Below are positions 34,566 to 46,275 of a DNA stretch of 64,000 bases, one piece after another; position 1 is the stretch's first letter; each line of letters begins with the position of its first letter. The position numbers and the translations under genes are program-made. Location of the stretch: positions 95,322-159,321 of the forward strand of contig CATKHK010000094.1 of assembly GCA_949751835.1 (NCBI GenBank). The letters run 5' to 3'. The notes beneath the pieces are model-generated. The model was not told the DNA's origin. It searched no databases and was given only the letters and a program-made list of their open reading frames with translations. This DNA is from Blepharisma japonicum. Taxonomy: Eukaryota; Ciliophora; Heterotrichea; Heterotrichida; Blepharismidae.

Positions 34566-35813
34566 TTAAAGATCTAAAAGAATTCTTGTAGGCTCCTCAA
34601 CAGCCATTTTAATGCTTCTTAAAAAGAGAACAGCATCTTTTCCGTCTAGTAATCTATGATCATAAGTCAGTGCCAAATACATTATCGGTCTTGCCACAAT
34701 TTGGTCTCCTTTCACGACTGCTCTGTTCTCAATGCTATGCATGCCCAAAATTGCTGTCTGAGGTGGGTTGATAATTGGAGTTCCAAGCATAGATCCATAA
34801 ATTCCACCATTGGAAATCGTAAAGTTTCCTCCTTGCATATCTTCTAAAGCCAACTTATTATCTCTTGCGAGATTTGCATATCTCCCAATTTCTTTTTCAA
34901 TGTCAGCAAAAGACCTATGCTCACAATTTCTTAGGACTGGCACAACAAGTCCATTAGGAGTGGAAACAGCGACAGAAATGTCTACATAGTTTTTATACAC
35001 AATTTCATCTCCGTCGATTACTGCATTTGCGACTGGATGCTGAAGTAAAGCATGTGTAGCTGCCTTAACGAAGAAAGACATGAATCCAAGCTTTACACCA
35101 TGTTTCTTGAGGAAATCATCTTTATAGATGTTTCTTAACTCCATTGCTCTGCTCATATCGCATTCTTGAAAAGTGCTAAGCAAAGCGTAGGTATTTTGGG
35201 CACCTTTTAGTCTTTCTGCAATTTTTTTCCTCATTTTGCTCATCCTTTCTCTCGTTTCAGTCCTTTCTCCTGTAACCTTTGGGGCTTCAACTTTAGGCTT
35301 AGTCACTACTGGAGCTTCTGGTTTTTTCTCAATTTTAGGCTGTTCTTTTGCTGGAGGTTTGACTTCTTCTTTAGCAGCTACCTTTGGCTGCTCTTTTGGC
35401 TGTTCTTTAGGCTGTTCTTTTGCTTGTTCTTTAGGTTTTTCAGCTTTTGCTGCACTTTCTGATTTCACCTTGTCTGTGTCAACAATAAATAAATCAGCCC
35501 CTACAGGGATGTCATCTCCTTCTTTTGCAAGCTGCTCGACAATTTCTCCAGCTACAGGAGATCTGATCTCTTGACTTAGCTTATCACTTTCAATAACGAC
35601 CACAATTTCGTCCATATTCACATAATCTCCAACTTTTTTGACCCATGATTGAACAGCACCTTCAGTAATTGACTCGCCCATTGATGGAACTTTGACAGTT
35701 TGCTTGCTGAAATATCTGCAGAGAGCTATAGTATTAATATTTCTATACGGTACAGACTTGAGTAAAGGCTTAGAAAATGTGCCTAAAGCAAAATTCGAGA
35801 AAGCCCTTAGCAT
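34566..35813 (-). CDS. DLST: Dihydrolipoamide succinyltransferase (E2 of 2-oxoglutarate dehydrogenase)
   Basis: 415 aa from ATG 35811-35813 to TAA 34566, no TGA. The N-terminal 35 residues are Arg/Ser/Phe-rich without acidic residues, as expected of a mitochondrial targeting sequence. A lipoyl domain follows (KVPSMGESITEG, lipoyl Lys in IESDKLSQEI). A Lys/Pro/Glu/Ala linker (about 120-185) replaces the usual separate E1/E3-binding domain, as in animal DLST. The catalytic domain (185-415) ends with the HxxxDG motif YDHRLLDGKDAV. It transfers the succinyl group to CoA in the TCA cycle, in the mitochondrial matrix. Confidence 0.96.
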   Translation of the reverse strand: MLRAFSNFALGTFSKPLLKSVPYRNINTIALCRYFSKQTVKVPSMGESITEGAVQSWVKKVGDYVNMDEIVVVIESDKLSQEIRSPVAGEIVEQLAKEGDDIPVGADLFIVDTDKVKSESAAKAEKPKEQAKEQPKEQPKEQPKVAAKEEVKPPAKEQPKIEKKPEAPVVTKPKVEAPKVTGERTETRERMSKMRKKIAERLKGAQNTYALLSTFQECDMSRAMELRNIYKDDFLKKHGVKLGFMSFFVKAATHALLQHPVANAVIDGDEIVYKNYVDISVAVSTPNGLVVPVLRNCEHRSFADIEKEIGRYANLARDNKLALEDMQGGNFTISNGGIYGSMLGTPIINPPQTAILGMHSIENRAVVKGDQIVARPIMYLALTYDHRLLDGKDAVLFLRSIKMAVEEPTRILLDL

Positions 35814-35879
35814 ATTTATCCATTAATTTAGCTTGCAGACACAAAAGAATACACACAAAAGCATATTTTTTATAATTGC

Positions 35880-37289
35880 ATGATGAGAGGAAACACTAAG
35901 TTGACTTCAATTAAAACGCTTTTAAACAGCTTAAAGAAGCCAAAAACAGAAAGAGAAAATTCAGCTACTGAAAAAGCAGCTGTGATCCAGGTATCAAGTC
36001 TATGTAATCATGGAAGATCACAATCAGTTGAAAAAATACTTTTTAAAAGAAGAGCTCCAAGTGCTGAATATTTTGAGAAGGATTCAACAAGCCGATGCCA
36101 TATCCAAAGTAAAACTCAAACTAACTTCAAGATATTAAATATGCCTTTGCATCATTTATTAAAAAGCTCTAGCGATCTAAAGCCAAGTATTGAAATTGCA
36201 GTTGCATTTAATAAAGTTCTTAAGGTAGCTAATGAAGAAAACCCTGAAAATTCTGTTGAAAAGATCAGGCTGATTTTAAAACTTCTTGAACTTATTGCAG
36301 CCGAGGATAAACGTTATACAAAAGAAATGAAACTCATAACAGAAGAAATAAATAAAGCTATTTTTGCTAATAAAAGAGACATGAAGCCTGATATACTAGA
36401 ACAATCGTTGGATAAACACTGAGACGCTCTTAAAGATTTGACAGAAGAAATCCCTTATTTTTATATCTATGATATTGCTGTGAAATTAAATAAGGAAAAA
36501 GAAAAACTCGTAAAACAATATAAATATAAGGAGAAAGCAGTAAAAGAAGAATTGGGAAAAAAATGTAAAGAAAAGGATGAAACTATTCAGACATTGAAAT
36601 CTGAAATTGACATCTTTAGACTGAAACTTGAAAAATTAGAATACGAAGCAAAAGGATATGCAAGTGAAAGAATTAACTTGGAAAACCAATTAAGTAAATC
36701 TTTCAAAAAAATTATCGATTTAAATGATGTAATTGAAAGGCAAGAAGATGCTATTCATGACTATGAAAAAATTAAAATTGAATTACAAGCTAAGCTCAAA
36801 AAGATTCAAGGACTTGCAGAAGAAATGGAAGTGAAATTAAAGTCTATTACTCAACAAAATGAAGAATACAGAAGTCAGTATAATAGCTTAGCTGATTCCT
36901 TTAAAAATCTCCTAGCAAAATTAAAATTTGCATATAAGGAAAATCAAGATTTCGAAGCAATTATTTCTAATTTGGAACTACAGAATTCGGAGTTATATAT
37001 TCGTGCTGCTGCAGGTTTTGAAGATTTAACTCCCAGACCTGATTTGGTTCCAGCTTTTGAAAGCCTTGAAGTTGATATACCTAGCGGAACCACGCAAGAT
37101 AAAGCTCAAGCTCTATGCATTTTAATTAGAAAAAATAAAGAGAAAAAGTTAGAATCTACAAAGAAAAAAGGTCGATCTACTCCTATCATCAAGCATAAAT
37201 ATAGACTGAGTGTATTATCTTCTGTAGATGAAGAGGACAGAAAAAAATCAATATTAAATTCATCTCGTATGAGCAGCAATAATTCTTAA
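35880..37289 (+). CDS. Coiled-coil protein, 469 aa
   Basis: From ATG 35880 (MMRGNTKLTSIKTLL; a second ATG is adjacent) to TAA 37287, with TGA-Trp at 36420. Residues 1-90 are basic and disordered. Residues 95-175 are helical (SSDLKPSIEIAVAFNKVLK). Residues 190-365 are a long coiled coil. A conserved-looking patch follows (AAAGFEDLTPRPDLVPAF, VDIPSGTTQDKAQALCILI), then a basic tail. This resembles ciliary or centriolar coiled-coil proteins, but I cannot name the family. Confidence 0.75.
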
Positions 37290-37482
37290 GTGCATTCCTG
37301 AATTTGTAATTGCTATTTCTTAGGATTATGATAGCATTTATTAATTTCTGTAATCATAAGAAATAAAAATCTAAGCCTTAGCTTAATTTTTATTAATTTT
37401 TTCGCATCATTAGATCTCCCGGAGTTTTATATTTGAAACTAAAACTGAAATATTTGATAATCCCTTTTATATTATCAGAAAA

Positions 37483-37941
37483 TTAATTAATTAGTAAAGT
37501 ACATTTCTTGCATAGAGGCTTTTGCTTCACAACATCTAATTTGTAAAACATTTCTTCAATACCTCCAAGGCACTTTTGTAGCTCTGATAATTCTTCAGAG
37601 TTGTCATGCAAATTTGTAATTGGATTCTTAGGAGGAACTCTTTTCCTAGACTCGTCGCTTGCCTTAGCTACAACCCCAAGCTTTTCTTTTAAAGAGTTTT
37701 GTTTATGCTTCAAGCTATCTATAAGCTTGACTTTTGTATTGATAAGATCTTGAAGATTTGACAGTTGAGTTTGGTGTGTTTGAAAAATAATTTTCAACTT
37801 GCTATGTCTCTCGTTCAAAGTTTTTACATCATTTTCAGTATCTTCATATAGCTCAGTGATTGCTTCTTGCTGGAGCTTCTGCTGCAAAGAGGTAAGAGCT
37901 GTATTTAAAGCAGAAATTTGTTTATCAAAAACATTAGACAT
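37483..37941 (-). CDS. Small coiled-coil protein directly behind SIN3, 152 aa
   Basis: From ATG 37939-37941 (MSNVFDKQISALN) to TAA 37483. The body is coiled coil (residues 1-85), then KRVPPKNPITNL and a short helix, ending KPLCKKCTLLIN with a CxxC pair. The start lies only 4 nt beyond the SIN3 stop codon on the same strand, in another frame. It could be a separate gene with an overlapping promoter, or an alternative SIN3 3' exon; I see no intron that would join them. Confidence 0.65.
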   Translation of the reverse strand: MSNVFDKQISALNTALTSLQQKLQQEAITELYEDTENDVKTLNERHSKLKIIFQTHQTQLSNLQDLINTKVKLIDSLKHKQNSLKEKLGVVAKASDESRKRVPPKNPITNLHDNSEELSELQKCLGGIEEMFYKLDVVKQKPLCKKCTLLIN

Positions 37942-37945
37942 CTTA

Positions 37946-40900
37946 CTAATTATTATGTTTATTTATTTTTTCCCTCCATCTTTGAAATTTTTTATCTCCT
38001 ATTTCTGTCACTTTTTGAATATATGAATTTTTATCTCGGCAAATAAAAATCTCTGATTCTGTCGTAAGCTTAACATCTTTATGATAAAAATGCGTATTAA
38101 ATAAGTAATCTTCTAAGCCAGGAATAAAGCTCATTTTGAACGAGTTTTCGTTAAGTCCAACTTTGACCCCATTAAAGCATTTTATTTGGTTTGCTAAGTC
38201 TGAGAAAGTTATGCTGTGGTTCTGGTAAAATGTATCCAATCTGTGCTGTATAAACTCTAATTCTTCATGCAGAGGAGAAATAAACTGAGTACTAAGAAAC
38301 TGCTTTGCGTTCAATATTGCATTCTTTACAGGGGGTTCTTGTAGTTTTTCATATGGACTTTCAATATAAGTGATACTAAGAATTTTATATTTTACATTTC
38401 AATGAAGTCTGAAAAGCTGTGCACTAGGAGATTGAGCTAAAAACTCAGCCATGTACATTTCTTCATTAAGTTTGTGTTTGCTGAATTTAGAAAAGATGCT
38501 AAGCGCTTTCGTTGCTAAATCATCATGAGCGACAGCATGAAGAGCTTTTGCTGTATAGCTTGCAAGCTTATCAAACGTAAATAAAATGTATGCATCATTG
38601 CCCAGCAAAGATCGGCATTTTTCCTCAAATTTAGAATTATCATACGTATTTTTTAATACAAGACAGACAACCTTCAAAAATCCTAAATATTCTGATTCCA
38701 CCTGTTCAGAAAATGAATAATTTCCATAGTCAATTGTTGGCTTTTCTTCATCTTTGCTGTCTTTACTTAAAACTAGCTTAACTTTCAAGAGTCTTTCATA
38801 AATCCCATAAAAAAAACGTATAAAGCAATAAATAGAGCTTGGACAGTACATTATTTGATTGTTTTTTAAAAGAGGAATAAAGGCTGAAAAAGAATCATCT
38901 TTTTTTAAAGTAATAGGGTCTTGAGCTAAATCAGATAGAGAGTTTGAGTCGACTTCTGGCTCAGTATAGGAGTCATTTTCTATCCATCTAGTAATAATCT
39001 TTCTTGTCAACTCCACATCTTCAGTTTCTATTGGAGTTGGAGGTTTTGGTGGTTCCTCCTCAGGGATATTTTCAAAAAATTCTTCGACTTTGTGATTTTG
39101 TACATCAGATGGCAATTTTATTTGCATTAAGTCCTGAAATATTACATTTATTCATTTGGATATTTTTTCTTTGTCAGACAAATTAGATTTTTCGATTGCA
39201 AAAATCAAGATACGTAGAGCATCATTTAAGACTGGCTGGTAATTATAAAGAAGCCGGAAATGTGGCAAAGAAGCATATTCTATTCCGTTGTCGTAAACTG
39301 GAACAGTCTTTGCAGAATCTAGCACCTTGAATTCTTCAATAACTTCATTAACAAAATCATTAGGCACTTTGTGAGAAACAGCAGCAGAGAGTCCTGAAAA
39401 TGAATTAAAAAACAATTGGTGCCTAGATCCACCTATAAATTCATAATTATTGTCTGAATTTTCTCCTTTTAAATATTTTCTTACCCATTCTTTATTTTCA
39501 TTTCTCGCATTATACCTCACTTTTGCTTCTCCTAAAAATGCTTTTGCGTTGGTCATTCTTTTTTCATTTTGTTTAAAATAAAATGATCTGTGGTCCAGCG
39601 ATTTCCAAAAATTTTTTTCGACAGTTTCTCCTCATAGTCTTTCGCTTTCTAATTTACTTTGTTTTGTTCAGCCGTCTATTTTGCTTTTAAGCCTTAATAC
39701 TACGACAGGTAATGCTTTTACAGGATTTCGTTTAAGAGTTTCTATTATTTTTGGGGCGTGCTCACTATAGATTGACTGAATCGACCTCATGTGGATGCTG
39801 TCAAAAGCTTTTTCGTCTAATTGAAAACTTCTTTGCTGCTCTGGAGATAAGCCATTCATTTTTTCTTCTGCTTTTTCGAGCAATCTTAATGTGGACATAG
39901 CAGATTCTATTGTCATATCTAGCTCATATCTTTCGTCCTCACATTTAAATAAGGCATCTTCAAACACATTTTTACGAAAATTCCTGAAAGAAAAGTCTTC
40001 AGAGCCATAGGGGACAGAAATTCACTGAGAGTTGAGCCTTTCATTTGGCTGCGTTCTTTTAATTGCAGGCCTTTGCAAGTTTAAATAGCTATGCCCTTGT
40101 CTTTTAGCTTTGGAGTTATCAAAATCAGATAATGGCTTGAAAAACCATCCATATTTTCTTCTAGCACTTTCTCTGGTTCCTGCAATAACTTTAAAAGTTT
40201 CAAAGAAATCCCTGAGTCTTCCTTGCACATATTGAGTCAGCTCAGAATTTTCTTCCTTTTGGTGTCTTCTGTTGCTTGACCCATAATTTACAAAATTATG
40301 TGCATTGGATACTCTAAATAATGGTTCAATCACATTGAGAAGTTCAAGTTTGGTGATAACACATACAATATAAAGATTAAAACATTGCGAGAATTCCAAA
40401 AAATAATCAGTATTTGGTTGGGAGTTCAAATCTAGCACCTTTTTAAGTTTCTGAAAAAATATTAATTCATTTTTACCAATTGGGTCTGAAAGCTCAACAG
40501 CCACAATCTTTTCAGCGCTCAACGGAATTGAAGGCTCTTTTCTCTTTTTCAGAGGCTTAGCACAGAGCGGCTCATAAGCGTCTTCTTCCTCAGACGACTC
40601 ATCATAATAATTTGGAAGAAAAGCTTTGAAAGAGTCCATCAGTACTGGGTAATTAACCATGAGTTTACGAACACTATTATTGACATCATCAAGGGACATT
40701 TCTTTGCTCTGGTATTGCTTGAGGATTTTAATAAACTCGTCATAAATTGCAGGATCGTTCTTAGTCTCCTCCTTGACCTTTCTCATGTATTCAATGGCCT
40801 CGTTATAATGAGGACGCGATTCTACTGATATTCGATAATTTTGTGGGATGAGTTTATTGAATTCCAATAAAAGGACTCTGTGGCCTCTAAACAATTCTTG

Positions 40901-41065
40901 GACGCGCTTACACACTGCTTCAGTATCGACCCTAAATATAGTTTACCTCTGTTCTTTGAAGGCTTTCATAATTTGAAGGAATTCTTCATACTTGTTTCCG
41001 TTCTCTCTAAACCTGCTTCTGACAAGTGTCAGGTATTTCCTTGCGCAGTCAACTCTATTTTGCAT
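37946..41065 (-). CDS. SIN3: SIN3-type transcriptional corepressor
   Basis: 1034 aa from ATG 41063-41065 to TAG 37946, with one 15-nt intron (40932-40946) and TGA-Trp codons at 40022, 39668, 39152 and 38399. The first exon and the start of exon 2 make PAH1 (ARKYLTLVRSRF, YEEFLQIMKAFKEQRVDTE, LFRGHRVLLLEFNKLIP). PAH2 follows (EAIEYMRKVKEE, YDEFIKILKQYQS, LMDSFKAFLPNYY). The HDAC-interaction domain has YGSEDFSFRNFRKN, CEDERYELDMTIESAM, ALPVVVLRLKSK and FWKSLDHRSFYFKQNEKR. The C-terminal Sin3 domain follows. Only two PAH repeats are evident rather than the three or four of animals and fungi. It scaffolds class I histone deacetylases. Confidence 0.95.
40932..40946 (-). other. 15-nt intron in SIN3
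   Basis: Minus strand GTAAACTATATTTAG. Splicing joins AG|G (Arg) and restores PAH1 across the junction. It contains an in-frame TAG. TA at positions 9-10 as in the other introns. Confidence 0.93.
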
Positions 41066-41156
41066 GTAATTTATTATAATATCTTTGATTAATTGAAAAT
41101 AATTACAACTATTTAGCTTTTTATATATTATGTCTGTGGTACTTTACAAGAGGATT

Positions 41157-41408
41157 TTATTGAAGAAGGCATTTTCATTGCTTGTTGAGTTCTTCATATG
41201 GGTCGATTTCTTCATCTTCCAATTGAAATGCATTTTCTTCTGCTTTGACTGTGAAAATCGGAGGTAGAATTCTCCTGACTGTGTAGGTATAAGATTCTTC
41301 CTGAGATTTCGAAGTATCAATACTCCTGACTCTTGAGGAAGATTGGGAAATGTCAGAATTTATGTAATCTTCAGGAGTGTCATCCGTTGTTTTAGGTGAC
41401 GACTGCAT
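41157..41408 (-). CDS. Small acidic/Ser-rich protein, 83 aa
   Basis: ATG 41406-41408 (MQSSPKTTDDTPEDYINS) to TAA 41157, with TGA-Trp at 41175. It is polar, rich in Ser, Glu, Asp and Thr, with a VRRILPPIFTV segment. Composition is coding-like and better than the AT-rich surroundings, but there is no family match, so it remains a probable small gene. Confidence 0.5.
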
Positions 41409-41648
41409 GCTTAGGTATGTTCTCTATTTATAATGAATAATTAATGGATCAGTGAAATATCGAATAGGAAAATAAGTCACAGATTTTGGTTTCAAATTGG
41501 GGTGGGGAAAGAAAAACTCATTATGAGCTCAGGAATTGGGAATGGGCTTAAGATTTAATGGATTATAATAAAATCAATTCAGTTGATATGACCCAAAAAT
41601 TAATTAGAGACAAATTATGAGGCAGATTATTGAATTATTGTTATAGCG

Positions 41649-43580
41649 TTAATATGGACATTTACGGCTTATCTTTTTACCAACTGGATAATATTGGTTG
41701 TTAGAATAAGCTAAACAGCCTCTTATGTACACGTGATAAATTTTGCCTTTCAATATTTCGTCAAGAAATAAACACATTTCAGGGTGCATTGAATTTGATG
41801 CTGAAATTTGAGTTCTCTCGTATGGCTTCCATACTATTAAATCTGCAACCTTACCTTTTTCTATTGACCCTCTGTTTGGTAGCCTAAGAAATCGTGAAGG
41901 ATGCAAAGAGAGCCATTTTCCTAATCTACAAATATAGTGCTCAATTTCAGACCCAAGAGTAGCGGGGATTGTTAAAATTGTCCATAGAGCCTGCAAAGTG
42001 TACCCTAATGTACTCACCCCACTAACTGCTCTTTTAAAGCTGCCAGATTCTAAAAATTTGAATTTTGGATCAACTAAAAAGTGATGCGAACTAACCATAT
42101 CAATTGCCTTTAATTTGAGTAAATCCCATAATAAATTAAAATTTGTTTTGCTTTTGATAGGAGGAAAATCTTTAAATCTTGTATCCCCATTTTTAACAGA
42201 GTCTTTGGTAAAGAACAAATAATGTACACAAGTTTCACAAGTCAATGAAATTTTCTCAAGTTTAGCTTGGCGGACTAAGTTTACAGAGCTGGCAGAAGAA
42301 AGATTTGCTAAGTGCACAGGATAATTAATCTGCTTTAAGCTGTTTATTACAGTTTCGACTCCATGAATTTCCCATGTATCAGGTATTGAGGCAAGATGCT
42401 GCACATATTCAGTATCACTATTAATTTTCTCTTCTTTTATCATGACCAGCGGAGTTGGCCTCCTCCCTTGCATTCTCTGCAAGAACGCAGAAGGCTTCAC
42501 TGGGCTTCCATCCGTTGTTGGAGTACTTGAAATCGAATTTGAGTTTAAAATCACAATATCAAACGAACTGCTTCTTTTTCTTAATTCAGGAATAATCATA
42601 GGACTAAAAACAGTTGAGCCAGCTTCAGAATAAGCACTTTGTTCAGCTAAGCTGATACTTTCAGTACTCTCTTCGTTTTCTTTGATCCTTTTATTTAAAT
42701 CATCAAATATCGTATATGTCATAGCTCTTGGACGAAGCTTTGTAAGACTGGCTGGGGCTTCTTCAGTTTCTTCAGAGTTTATCTTAAAAGGGGTCGTTGA
42801 GACATGATCTAATGCAGGACTTACTGGGCTTAAGTCTTTGTATTTTCCTTGCTTTTCTGATTGAATTTTTGGAGACCCAGCAAATTTCTTACATTCTTTC
42901 GGAGACTCAAATGAACTAATTTTTGTGATTTCTTCTGCAACTGAGTCAGGAAATGCTGCAGGATTCAGCTTGGTATCAGGAAGTTTTCCGGTTAGGCGGT
43001 CTTCAGCAGTGCTGCAGTGAAAAGGAGAAGCTAAAAACAGCTGTCGACTATAAGGCAGAATCGGATCTATTATCAAAGGAATATTCGTCCCTGATAACTC
43101 TTGGAAAAGGGTTTCAAGCTGCATTGATATTGGTTTTGTCTTATTGTCCGGAGCATTTAAGTAGCATTTGAGTGCGATGGAATCACTATCAACGCACTCT
43201 TTTAATGACTCAGATGACTCAATTACAGAAATTTCGCCAACATCACAGTAAAGATCACTGTTATCTTCGAATTCTGAAGGATTTGATTTTTCGTGTACAA
43301 TAAAGGTTATCCCTCCTGAGACTGCTTGCCGTGTAATATGATAGTAATCTTCAAATTCCTTCTTTATATTAAAATCAATAATGCCTGGGGATATATAAAA
43401 GTCCTCAAAATCGATTGGGTTTCAATCTTGGTAATTTTCCATTACTGAGAGAATAGGGGTTGAGTTTTCTATGAGGATTACGTCAAAAATTATTTCGTCT
43501 TCTACAAGAATTATTCCAAAAACTGGACGGGTGTTTGTGAAGAGTACTATATGTCGACTGACGAATGATAACTTACCCAT
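41649..43580 (-). CDS. Allantoinase/dihydropyrimidinase-like protein, probably catalytically inactive
   Basis: 643 aa from ATG 43578-43580 (MGKLSFVSRHI) to TAA 41649, TGA-Trp near 43427. The N-terminal part has the amidohydrolase strand order (FYISPGIIDFNIKKE, QAVSGGITFIVHEKS), but the metal-binding HxH after PGIID is NxK. A disordered Ser/Pro/Glu insertion occupies roughly residues 195-385. The C-terminal half is clearly allantoinase-like (ANLSSASSVNLVRQAK, SLTCETCVHYLFFT, GVSTLGYTLQALW, RGSIEKGKVADLIVW). The HLSS His reads N, and the SDH motif reads SSHH. Loss of most metal ligands suggests a pseudoenzyme, as with CRMPs in animals. Allantoin hydrolysis should not be assumed. Confidence 0.8.
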
Positions 43581-43758
43581 GTTTATTCAATATTTTTATT
43601 ATAAGAAAATTTATCTCTTATTTAGCTTTAAAGCAGCAATTAATTAGGCATCAGTTTAATTTTATTTTAATTCTTATGAAATCTCCAACGAATATTTCTT
43701 TAAATCTATACAAATATCATGATATACCTAAATTTTATTAAATAATGGGCTATACATC

Positions 43759-44376
43759 TTAACTCAGCCCAGCTGCCGTCAGTTTATTTGTTAAAATTTG
43801 TATTTTAGAATCCTTCAACTTCACAAGCTGCTCAAGTTTTGCAATTTTGCTTTCCATGATTTCAATAGTTTCCCTCAATTCATTGATAACTTGTTCTTTT
43901 TCCCTAATTGCATTATTTGGCTGAATTCTCACTTCTACTTGGGGCTGTCCTTTTGGCTTAGCTAATCCTTGCAATCTATCAGCTTGAGGTGGGGATGGCT
44001 CATCACTCTTCCTTTCTTTAAACTCTTCAAGCTTATCTTGGACGAGATGAAGCACTTTTTCTACTGCTTCTGGCTCACAATTAATAATCTTATCAATATC
44101 AGTGCGTGCAATTTGGAAGCCCATTTTTCTGAAAACCTTAACATTGAGGGTATTCCAATTGTTCAATTTTTGCTGAATAGAGTGAGCTTGTGGGTAGTTG
44201 TGGAGCTCTACTAATTTTGGATAGTGATGCTTCACAACTTCTGCCATCATGCAGCCATCAGCGAAATCTCGAGTGATGTTACGCTTTGGGCGGGAGAGGG
44301 GAATGTCATCTATCCATTCGTAAATTCTTTGCATTTCGTCTTCTTCAAGTGGTGGAGCTTCTATAACGCGAGCCAT
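43759..44376 (-). CDS. SPEF1: SPEF1/CLAMP microtubule-binding calponin-homology protein
   Basis: 205 aa from ATG 44374-44376 to TAA 43759, no TGA. An N-terminal CH domain of the SPEF1 type (YEWIDDIPLSRPKRNITRDF, DGCMMAEVVKHHYPKLVELHNY, NWNTLNVKVFRKMGF) is followed by a Pro-rich linker and a C-terminal coiled coil (INELRETIEIMESKIAKLEQ). SPEF1 binds and bundles microtubules in the ciliary central pair and other stable arrays. Length is close to animal SPEF1 (about 235 aa). Confidence 0.94.
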   Translation of the reverse strand: MARVIEAPPLEEDEMQRIYEWIDDIPLSRPKRNITRDFADGCMMAEVVKHHYPKLVELHNYPQAHSIQQKLNNWNTLNVKVFRKMGFQIARTDIDKIINCEPEAVEKVLHLVQDKLEEFKERKSDEPSPPQADRLQGLAKPKGQPQVEVRIQPNNAIREKEQVINELRETIEIMESKIAKLEQLVKLKDSKIQILTNKLTAAGLS

Positions 44377-44657
44377 TTTAATATTATTTCAAAACAATAA
44401 TTCCAGAAACATGAAATTGCTGTCAATATAGAAATTTTGTATATTTTGAATTATATTGGAAAATATTGAAATTTTTGACCAACTATTTTGATATAGAGTG
44501 ATAATAGAATTTATTATTTAAATGAAATTTTATCTGTTGTGGCCTCAATAAATTCTTTAAAAATTATAATAAATGAAGAGGCTTATATTCATTTTTCAAA
44601 GAAAAGTTTTATTTTATATTTTTGTTGAAAATTTAATGGAATATAATTTTGTTGAGT

Positions 44658-45902
44658 ATGTCATTTCCATTCGCTTTTCCTAGTCGAAATTTAAATACTT
44701 CTCCAAGTTACAGCCAACTTCAAAGCGCATCATACTCAATATATAACCTTACTGAAATTACCCCACACCATTTGCAAGAATATAACAGCACCCCTACAGA
44801 TTCTCCCCATAAGTCCAATACATTTACTCCTCTTTATTTTTCCGATAGTAAGAAAGTTATCAGATCTAAAAGTTCAATAGACTGAGGGGAAGAAGTCAGC
44901 CACAATCTTAATCCTCATCATAGAAAAATTTCTAGCATTATAAGCAACTGCAATGTAATTCAAGATGATTTGATTGGCACATGAAAAAATGCGTCGACGG
45001 CTGCAAGATCAACTAGAAGTTCATTAATTAATTTGAATCAAGAAGCATCCAACAAGAACTTTAAATTGCTGCAAAATAATTATGTGTATAATGAAGGTAA
45101 AAACAAAATTAAAGAAAAATTGAGCACTATAAACAAAAGGCCAGACCTTGTACATAAGTACGATAAGGTTGGGTCAATTTTGAAGTCACCGAAAAAATCA
45201 GAAAAAATTAATATCCCAAAAGTCCCAGAGTTTAAAAATTCTGAGCACGTTTTTATAACGCCAAAAGATTTCTATGACTTGGAAACGGCAAGACTTTTAG
45301 CTCTAAATAAAAGAAATTTTGGGAATCATTTTAATGATCCAATTGTATCTATTCCTGAAAAAACTCAGCGAAAAACAAATAGAATGTTGAACCTTCATGA
45401 AATAAACCCTGAAAAAACGATATTAACTGATATAGAAAAATATAGAAATAGCTCGGCGACTGTTTCTCCATCTCCTTTACCATCTTACGATAAAGAAGTT
45501 GAATTAAAAATTGACCATGAAGAGGCTCAGCAAAGACTTAAAAGCATGAACCCTCTTAATCGATTTATATTTACAGAGCTAAAAAAAATGCAACCTAAAA
45601 ATAGTAATGATATAAATATAAGAAATAGGCAACTTTTAGAAGCTAGGATATCAAAGGATAAAGACCTTTTACAAAAATTAAGTGAAGAAAAAAAAAACAA
45701 AGATGTGAAACCCCATCTTGATACTTATGCAAAACAAAGCATTAGACAAGTGAAATATAAGAAAAAGCGGCAAATGAGCTCAGATGAAGCTCAGATTTTT
45801 AATGCAATAAAGATTGAGTCAGATAATCTTCCGCTTCAGCGTAAGTTAGTTAGGCTTGTTACTGATCGACAACATCATGCTTTTATAAATAAAGAAATTT
45901 AA
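44658..45902 (+). CDS. Unknown basic disordered protein, 414 aa
   Basis: From ATG 44658 (MSFPFAFPSRNLNTS) to TAA 45900; TGA at 44883 and 44982 read as Trp, the latter in a DDLIGTWKNAS segment. The sequence is Ser/Asn/Lys-rich with helical stretches (YDLETARLLALNKRNF, EEAQQRLKSMNPLNRFI, DEAQIFNAIKIESDNL). No catalytic motifs. No family recognised. Confidence 0.72.
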
Positions 45903-46275
45903 TGCTAATTTTATTTTATACCAATAATTTTACAACTTTTTATAATTAATTTAAGACTTTTTTTTGCAGTTATAAGAATAATCAACCAGAATTTATTTAT
46001 TTTTAATAATAAAGCACTGGGATTTAACCTCATAATGTTGTCTAGTAACTTCAGCTGACAAAATAGTATATGATCTGACTTTAGAGACTAACATCTTTTA
46101 GATTGATGTGAGATAGGAGCTTTTCCATATGGATATGAAAAGCGGTAAGAATGAATTAATTTCATATAAGATAAAAAGATACAAACTATAATAATATTTT
46201 TCTACAAACCATAATTTTATCTTTTATAAAAAAATTAAATGCTTTGGTTATATTAGTGATTTCAATTAAATTGAT
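45903..46275. other. Intergenic region with a slightly GC-richer core
   Basis: About 370 nt between convergent genes. Positions 46040-46150 are less AT-rich than the flanks and hold an imperfect inverted repeat (CTTTTCCATAT / ATATGAAAAG at about 46124-46143). A small RNA is possible but I cannot support one. Confidence 0.3.

Noticed and set aside
40880-41092. Plus-strand 70-aa ORF at the 5' end of SIN3
   Set aside because: It is antisense to PAH1, which is restored by a consensus 15-nt intron on the minus strand.
46120-46145. Inverted repeat between convergent genes as a terminator or small RNA
   Set aside because: The stem is short and imperfect, with no box motifs or conserved snRNA/snoRNA sequence that I could recognise.
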